Source: Cycloclasticus sp.
GTDB lineage: Bacteria > Pseudomonadota > Gammaproteobacteria > Methylococcales > Cycloclasticaceae
DNA: 64,000 nucleotides
Assembly (NCBI GenBank): GCA_002700385.1
Contig: PADC01000008.1
Coordinates: 102,485-166,484, forward strand
Direction of reading: 5' to 3'
A program made the translations under genes and the position numbers. The notes beneath the pieces were generated by a model. The model made no database searches, was not told the origin of the DNA, and saw nothing but the letters and a program-made list of their open reading frames with translations. Position 1 is the first letter of the stretch, and each line of letters begins with the position of its first letter. This document shows positions 58,062-64,000 of this stretch, in pieces.

Positions 58062-59459
58062 TTAATTATTTTGGTTTGGTTTATATACACCCGGCAAATT
58101 AGCCAGTTGTTGTGTTAAAAAATTACTTTGATTTTGTAATGTACTCACTAAAGCATCCATCGCTGAAAACTGAGAAAGCAACCGGCTCCCAAGCGATTCT
58201 AAGCGTCTATTTAACGCATCTCTTTGATCAGCAATATCATCAATACTCGTTTGCAAACCACCAGTTCTTGATTCAATAATCCCACCTGGACCTATATACC
58301 CTTCGATAACTGTATCTATGGTATTAGCAATACCATTTGTAGCGGCAAACAACTCACCGACCTGATCAAATCCACCGTCTAGTGCATCGTTTAATGAATC
58401 TGTATCTAGGGTTAGTTTACCCGTATCATCTGTTGTTATCCCAAGCTCTGCTAGTGTGCTAAAAGAACCAGTAAGACCAGAAACTGAAGAAGAAATTTCT
58501 CGCCTAATTAAATTTTGAATACCTCTTAGGGTTGAGTCACCCACAAGAATACCGCCGGTTTCTGTAGCAGAATCGTATGAACCCAACGCACTAAATGTAT
58601 CGACTAGGCCATTATAATTTGCAATAAACGTATTTATTTTTGCCGTTACAGAAGCACTGTCTTGCACTACCGTTAACCGCTCACCCGCACCAACAGCAAC
58701 TGACGTAATTGAAATGCCATCAACAACACCTTCAAATGTATCGTTAGCACTACTGATCAATTGATTATCTACTCTAATTTGTCCATCTAAAGCAGCGGCA
58801 GGCACATCCAAATTAGCATTCACTAACCGTGATAGCCCAAACCCATCTGTATCGTTTAAATCGTCATCATCTACAGTTATCGTAATTTCATTTTCAAGGC
58901 CTGTAGACGTCGATGTAAATACTAACTTTTGTTCCGTACCGCCTAAACCGTCATCTATATTGATGATCGAAGCTGCTACCCCTGAATTATCTGATGCTCC
59001 ATTCACCGCATCGCGCACATCTTCAAGCGTGTCCGTTGCGCTTATCGTTAATGCAAAAGAGTTTACACCTTGAGTTAATGTTAAAGTACCGCCACCAATT
59101 GCATCTGTAACAGCAAACCCTTCCGTTGTAATCAACTTATGCGCCTGTGCTAACTGAACAACTTCTATACCGTATTGAGACACATCTGCCGTTTCATCTG
59201 CAGTCGCTGTAAAAATATCAGAGTTGCTTGATGTAGCAGACCTTACTTGAAAGTCTGTCACATCTTGCAAATTTTTTACGGCCGTTTGAAATAGCGATAA
59301 TGCCCCTTTCAATGAACCATAGGCCGATATATTAGCTTGATATTCAGCCTCTCTTAAATCGAGTCGGTTAGCTGTATTTTGCCCCTCAGCCGCCACAAGT
59401 TGGCTAATAAGGGAATTTATATCTAAACCCGATCCAATACCTGGTGATGAAATTGACAT
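58062..59459 (-). CDS. fliD: Flagellar hook-associated protein 2 (filament cap)
   Basis: ISSPGIGSGLDINSLISQLVAAE; C-terminal RLESLGSRLLSQFSAMDALVSTLQNQSNFLTQQLANLPG. Confidence 0.96.
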   Translation of the reverse strand: MSISSPGIGSGLDINSLISQLVAAEGQNTANRLDLREAEYQANISAYGSLKGALSLFQTAVKNLQDVTDFQVRSATSSNSDIFTATADETADVSQYGIEVVQLAQAHKLITTEGFAVTDAIGGGTLTLTQGVNSFALTISATDTLEDVRDAVNGASDNSGVAASIINIDDGLGGTEQKLVFTSTSTGLENEITITVDDDDLNDTDGFGLSRLVNANLDVPAAALDGQIRVDNQLISSANDTFEGVVDGISITSVAVGAGERLTVVQDSASVTAKINTFIANYNGLVDTFSALGSYDSATETGGILVGDSTLRGIQNLIRREISSSVSGLTGSFSTLAELGITTDDTGKLTLDTDSLNDALDGGFDQVGELFAATNGIANTIDTVIEGYIGPGGIIESRTGGLQTSIDDIADQRDALNRRLESLGSRLLSQFSAMDALVSTLQNQSNFLTQQLANLPGVYKPNQNN

Positions 59460-59513
59460 AATGATTTCCTATTTGCATTTATCTAAACAACTTAAATGCA
59501 AAAACCGCGCCTC

Positions 59514-59924
59514 CTATGCACTTTCATTTACTAATAAACCTCTCGCCGCATCTTCTGCTTGCACCTTATTTTCAGCCAAATACGCTGCCATTGCCAACAC
59601 ATCCTCTGAAGGGAAGCTACGGATAACATCCCCCGTGTCTTTATCAGTAACGGTAATGATGGAACGCCCCGTATTCTCATGCACACTAAATTGAATACCC
59701 CGTCGAATGTTTTGAACAAAATCATTCAAATCACTCACCGTTTCTTCAACTTTTTTCTGTGCTTCTGGCTGGCTAACCTTTGCCTCATTTTCCGGCAATG
59801 ATTCACCCATTTCTGGCTGTAAACTTACATTCTGTGCAATAACACTATCTTTAGATACGGCAACATTCGATGCTTTAGATGTTGCCACCTTCGCAATCGT
59901 ATTAACTAAGTTAACTGTTTCCAT
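59514..59924 (-). CDS. flaG: FlaG family protein
   Basis: IQFSVHENTGRSIITVTDKDTGDVIRSFPSEDVLAMAAYLAE; start set at METVNLVN with an AGGAG ribosome site. The ORF-track N-terminal extension overlaps a terminator hairpin. Confidence 0.92.
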   Translation of the reverse strand: METVNLVNTIAKVATSKASNVAVSKDSVIAQNVSLQPEMGESLPENEAKVSQPEAQKKVEETVSDLNDFVQNIRRGIQFSVHENTGRSIITVTDKDTGDVIRSFPSEDVLAMAAYLAENKVQAEDAARGLLVNESA

Positions 59925-59947
59925 ATTAATCTCCTGGTTATGTAAAG

Positions 59948-59973
59948 TTTGGCCTTGCTTTAACAAGGCCAAA
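59948..59973 (-). terminator. Terminator downstream of fliC
   Basis: TTTGGCCTTG-CTTTAA-CAAGGCCAAA, 10-bp perfect stem between fliC and flaG. Confidence 0.75.
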
Positions 59974-59989
59974 GTCACAACCTAGTAGC

Positions 59990-61447
59990 TTATTGCAATA
60001 AGGCCAATACGTTTTGAGGCAATGCGTTTGCTTGCGACAAAATTGAAACACCAGCTTGTTGAAGAATTTGCGCCCTTGTTAACGCAGCTGTTTCTTCAGC
60101 AAAGTCCGCATCACGAATACGGCTACGTGAAGCACTTAAGTTCTCAGCTGTTGTTTGAATACTCGCTACAACAGATTCAAAACGGTTTTGAACCGCACCT
60201 AAATCCGCACGGCCACTGTTAACTTGAGTTAACGCCGCATCAACCAAACTTAATGTTGCTGTTGCACCAGTTGATGTAGAAATATCAATACCTGCTACCG
60301 AAGCAAATGTACTGTTATTTACACCTGCAGCAGCAAATACATCAGCCGCTGCGCCAGCCGTTGCAATTGCACCTTTCGTACTTACTAATTCAATAGTGCC
60401 AATGGCTACACCGTCAATACTACCGCCTTCTGTCAATGTTGTGCCACCAATATCAATAGTGTCATTACCTGCTGTACTATTAGCAAAGTTTTGTAAATCG
60501 ATATCTCTACCATCTGTAGTAGCTAATGTAATACTTGCTTTTGAAGAACTATCTGTAAATGTCGCTGTTATACCTGTAGTACCAGCTACACCGTTAATTG
60601 CGTTAACAAGTTCACTTAAATCATTTTGATCAGCCACTACTGCACTAACAGCTTGACCATTTAAATCAAATGTTACTGTACCTGCTGCACTTAATGAATC
60701 CAATGTAGTGCTGTTGCTCGCTGTTGCAGTGACTCCTAAACCACTCGCTGCAGAGTTAATAGCAGCAGCAATATCAGCAGCACTAGAATGTTGAGCATAT
60801 GATATAGCACTTGTAGTACCTGCATCTGTTGTAATGGTTAAATCAGTTTCTGCGGCTACCGTGTTACCTGCACTATTATCTGCACTCGCAAGTACTGTAC
60901 CTGTTAAAGTGCCGCTAACAGTCAATGTATGACTACCTAATTGAGATGTACGAGCATCTACAATTGAATCAACCGAAATAGATTGACCAGCATTAGCACC
61001 CACTTGGAATACTTGCGAAGTAAATGAACCATCTAGCAAGTTAACACCGTTGAAGTTCGACTGTTCAGCCACACGGTTAATTTCTTCTGTTAACTGTGCC
61101 ACCTCAGCTTGTAATGCTTCTCTATCAGATGCACTGTTAGTCGCGTTAGCTGATTGCACGGCCAACTCACGAATACGTTGTAAGTTGTTTGTAATTTCAA
61201 CTAAATCACCTTCAGCTGTTTGTGCTAGAGAAATACCGTCATTTGCATTTCGAGTTGCTTGGTTTAAACCACGAATTTGTGCTGTAAAACGCTCTGAAAT
61301 AGCAAGGCCGGCCGCATCGTCTTTTGCAGAGTTAATACGTAAACCGGATGAAAGTCTTTGTAACGATGTATTCAAATCATTCTGAGATGTATTCAGATTT
61401 CTTTGAGCAGTTAAAGACGCAATATTGGTGTTAATAATTTGAGGCAT
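59990..61447 (-). CDS. fliC: Flagellin
   Basis: N-terminal NTNIASLTAQRNLNTSQNDLNTSLQRLSSGLRINSAKDDAAGLAISERF; C-terminal SRIRDADFAEETAALTRAQILQQAGVSILSQANALPQNVLALLQ. Confidence 0.97.
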   Translation of the reverse strand: MPQIINTNIASLTAQRNLNTSQNDLNTSLQRLSSGLRINSAKDDAAGLAISERFTAQIRGLNQATRNANDGISLAQTAEGDLVEITNNLQRIRELAVQSANATNSASDREALQAEVAQLTEEINRVAEQSNFNGVNLLDGSFTSQVFQVGANAGQSISVDSIVDARTSQLGSHTLTVSGTLTGTVLASADNSAGNTVAAETDLTITTDAGTTSAISYAQHSSAADIAAAINSAASGLGVTATASNSTTLDSLSAAGTVTFDLNGQAVSAVVADQNDLSELVNAINGVAGTTGITATFTDSSSKASITLATTDGRDIDLQNFANSTAGNDTIDIGGTTLTEGGSIDGVAIGTIELVSTKGAIATAGAAADVFAAAGVNNSTFASVAGIDISTSTGATATLSLVDAALTQVNSGRADLGAVQNRFESVVASIQTTAENLSASRSRIRDADFAEETAALTRAQILQQAGVSILSQANALPQNVLALLQ

Positions 61448-61542
61448 TTTATTGCTCCTATGTAAGCTTATCGCTTACTTTATTTCTAAACATGACGGAT
61501 ATATCTTTTAATGTTGCTAGATATTCACCGCCTCCGTTTAAT

Positions 61543-61569
61543 TTATCGGCGCAATAAAATTTTTCTTTA
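61543..61569 (-). promoter_or_regulatory. Sigma-28 (FliA) promoter of fliC
   Basis: Minus strand TAAAGAAA-N11-GCCGATAA (TAAA-N15-GCCGATAA), matching the FliA consensus in position and spacing upstream of fliC. Confidence 0.88.
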
Positions 61570-61735
61570 GTGTTTCTTTTTAGGTTTTTGTGAACCGGTT
61601 AACAATTCACTTAATTGAGTGTCGATGACAACGCCTTTTCATAAGCGTTTCGACCAGACTTTTGACTTAGCAGATCCTAAGACGCTGGCTTTTATAGCCA
61701 GACTCCCAGCTTACTGTTCTAGTTAAATAATGTTT

Positions 61736-62974
61736 TTACAATAAATTAAACAACGATAAGTTTTGTATGTTTACAAATGACTGCTGAGCGGCTTGCAGTG
61801 AGACAATTTGCAAATTGAGCTGACTGATGGCTTCAGCCATATCTAAATCTTCAACCTGCGACTTAGTTTGTTCTATATTTAATAGGATATCTTGATTAAT
61901 TTCATTTTGATTATCAACAACATTTAATCGAGCCCCTATTTGCGAACGGACGTCTAGAATGCGATTTAGCGCTGTGTCCAGTTGGTCTAAATGATCGTAT
62001 AAAGGAATAGAGGCTGGCGTCGTTATTGAAACATCACCACCCGTCCCATCACTGAAACTTAAGGTGCCTGCCCCTTGATTATCGGCTAACAACGTTAACG
62101 CGCTACCATTTAACGTAGAGGTAACATCCGTATTACCCAAACTTTGTTCGGTATTAATTGCGGCATTCAAATTAGCCATTGTTGTGTCAGTATCAACCCC
62201 AATTGAAATGGCTGTATGGCCTGCTGTTGTGATGGCGTCATTATCAAACTCATACGTTACGCCGTTTATAACAACGGTTTCACCATCTGCCGGTAATACA
62301 CCCATGGTAACAACCATTTCTTCCGCTGCGGGTCTATTCGATGCTAAATCCGTGGCCAGATTATAAATGGTGCTGAACATGTCTTCAGTATTGCCATTTT
62401 TATCTTGTAAGTTAAAAAATATTTCTGCACCTGAATTATTGTCCGACACGGTACGGTTTTCACCAATTTGGATAAGGCGCTGACCTTGGTCACCTTGAAA
62501 ACTGAATACACCCGTTTCAGACGAGCCTGTTACCGCTTGTGTTTGCCCCTTAAAACCGGCGTACAAGTAGTCGCCATTAGCATCTTTAGTATTAGCTAAC
62601 GCAATCATTTCATCTAAACGCTGAAACATTTCCTGTGCCAAAAATTGCCGGTCTTCAGCCGTGTTTGTATCGTTGAAACCTTGCACAGCCAATTCACGAA
62701 CCCTTTGCAAACTGTTGGTGACACTTTGCAAAGTTCCATCCGATAAAGAGAGCCGATTTTCTGCATAGTTTATATTGGTTTGAAAGTGTGTAATTCGGCT
62801 AATCGATTGATTAAAGTCTAAAATCTGTACAGCACCTGACGGGTCATCCGCCGCTGTCAGAATACGCTTACCGGATGAAATTTGCTGTTGCGTTTGATGC
62901 ACTTTCGTTTGCTGTAACAAAATGGCATTAATGCCCAATTGTTGCGCAAGACTGGTTGAAATTCTATCGGCCAT
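61736..62974 (-). CDS. flgL: Flagellar hook-associated protein 3
   Basis: RISTSLAQQLGINAILLQQTKVHQTQQQISSGKRILTAADDPSGAVQILDFNQSI; C-terminal flagellin-like helix. Confidence 0.94.
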   Translation of the reverse strand: MADRISTSLAQQLGINAILLQQTKVHQTQQQISSGKRILTAADDPSGAVQILDFNQSISRITHFQTNINYAENRLSLSDGTLQSVTNSLQRVRELAVQGFNDTNTAEDRQFLAQEMFQRLDEMIALANTKDANGDYLYAGFKGQTQAVTGSSETGVFSFQGDQGQRLIQIGENRTVSDNNSGAEIFFNLQDKNGNTEDMFSTIYNLATDLASNRPAAEEMVVTMGVLPADGETVVINGVTYEFDNDAITTAGHTAISIGVDTDTTMANLNAAINTEQSLGNTDVTSTLNGSALTLLADNQGAGTLSFSDGTGGDVSITTPASIPLYDHLDQLDTALNRILDVRSQIGARLNVVDNQNEINQDILLNIEQTKSQVEDLDMAEAISQLNLQIVSLQAAQQSFVNIQNLSLFNLL

Positions 62975-64000
62975 TATCTGAATGCTCCTAAAAGCGTATC
63001 GAAAATCGTACGCGATGTTAAAACCACCTGGCTGGCAGCTTGGTAGGCTTGCTGAAAGCGTATCAGGTTAGCTGCTTCTTCATCTAAATTAACGCCACTA
63101 ACGGCCTCTTTAGAAGCAATCATTTGCGTTAACAAACCATTTTGCGCAGCACTGTTGACTTCAGCCGCTTGCGTGCGACGTCCAACATCCGCTATAAGCT
63201 GGCCATAGACATCTTGAAACGAAGCGGTTCCACCCGATAAGGTAAAACTTGTTTGTATATTGGCTAACGCGTGTGCGTTTCGGTTATCGCCAATGCCACC
63301 TGCATTATCAATAAGCGAGATAGTGTCTCCCTGATCGGGCTGCCCTGTTAAGGTAAAACTTATATCACCAAAACCCGCCACATTAACAGTGTAGCTCTGG
63401 CCACTGTTACTTGCCGAGTCGTACGCTAATGGGCCACCTGTTGCATTACTAACGGTATACTGCTTTAACGTATCGTCATAACTTAAAACCACATTGGATG
63501 GTAAATTCGCAGCAGATAAACCACTGATAGACATATTGCCCAACCCGCCTGTACCCGTATTACTCGCTGCTTGTTCAGAAACAACAGGTAAAGCAACGGC
63601 TATATCTCTTGGGTCACTCAGCGCGAGTGAAAATTTTTCCGCTGAATAACGTGTTGGACTAATGACTCGATAGCTCTCATTTGCCGAGACGCCTGTCAGG
63701 TCAAACGTTAAACCATCTAACTGTTCAAGGGTTGTGCCTGCAATCAGGCCCGTTGCAAGCACCGTATTATCAGAGAGCCGGGTAATTGTATAATTATTGC
63801 CCCCATCCGTTGTCACCTCATAATCACTGTTGTTGATCGTTGACGGATCAAAGACATTTGTTGTTAAAGATCCCCCATTATTCACCAGGTCAATCTGGCT
63901 TAAGGTGGGTGTGCTGAAAAAATTTAAACCTTGCTGCCCATCCAAATCAATGCCATTAGCATGTTGTGCATTGATAGAAAAAGATAAGCCGATGGCTATT
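62974..64000 (-). CDS. flgK: Flagellar hook-associated protein 1 (partial, runs off right edge)
   Basis: C-terminal VSGVNLDEEAANLIRFQQAYQAASQVVLTSRTIFDTLLGAFR; stop overlaps the flgL start; the listed ORF begins at an internal Met (63945). Confidence 0.92.
   Translation of the reverse strand, partial: IAIGLSFSINAQHANGIDLDGQQGLNFFSTPTLSQIDLVNNGGSLTTNVFDPSTINNSDYEVTTDGGNNYTITRLSDNTVLATGLIAGTTLEQLDGLTFDLTGVSANESYRVISPTRYSAEKFSLALSDPRDIAVALPVVSEQAASNTGTGGLGNMSISGLSAANLPSNVVLSYDDTLKQYTVSNATGGPLAYDSASNSGQSYTVNVAGFGDISFTLTGQPDQGDTISLIDNAGGIGDNRNAHALANIQTSFTLSGGTASFQDVYGQLIADVGRRTQAAEVNSAAQNGLLTQMIASKEAVSGVNLDEEAANLIRFQQAYQAASQVVLTSRTIFDTLLGAFR

Noticed and set aside
59925-59978. N-terminal extension of the FlaG ORF
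   Set aside because: It would read through the fliC terminator hairpin from a GTG; ATG 59924 has a clear AGGAG site

Overview
This window is a contiguous, gene-dense, AT-rich gammaproteobacterial chromosome segment. The lineage is inferred from gene order and protein character; the species is not identified. I see no tRNA, rRNA, CRISPR array, insertion sequence or prophage. Left to right the main blocks are: an arsR-GAPDH-arsJ arsenate operon, with arsJ cut by the left edge and absent from the ORF track; a fused indolepyruvate ferredoxin oxidoreductase; MATE, GDPD, class-V aminotransferase, ispG, csp and mazG; a lipid/acyl locus (LpxL-like acyltransferase, AMP-ligase with a C-terminal carrier domain, PPTase, PlsC-like acyltransferase fused to an alpha/beta hydrolase); mtaB, cysZ-like and an extended MinD-like ATPase; the tatD-pilZ-holB-tmk-mltG-pabC-pabB-fabF-acpP-fabG-fabD-fabH-rpmF-yceD cluster, with no plsX between fabH and rpmF; maf, gloA, a lytic transglycosylase, GGDEF and a NodIJ-like ABC exporter; dapC-dapD-arsC-like-dapE-gor; cytochrome c'-like; a three-gene set of retropepsin-like lipoprotein, inactive transglutaminase/7TM protein and RimK-related ATP-grasp ligase; zapE, yciB, bolA, PpiC-type PPIase, adk, asd and fimV; an isolated soxYZ pair; and a flagellar filament operon (flgK partial, flgL, fliC, flaG, fliD, fliS, fliT) with a near-consensus sigma-28 promoter before fliC. 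The best candidates for poorly described biology are the ATP-grasp/7TM/retropepsin set and the AMP-ligase/PPTase/acyltransferase-hydrolase locus. Assignments come from reading motifs in the sequence; no database search was run.
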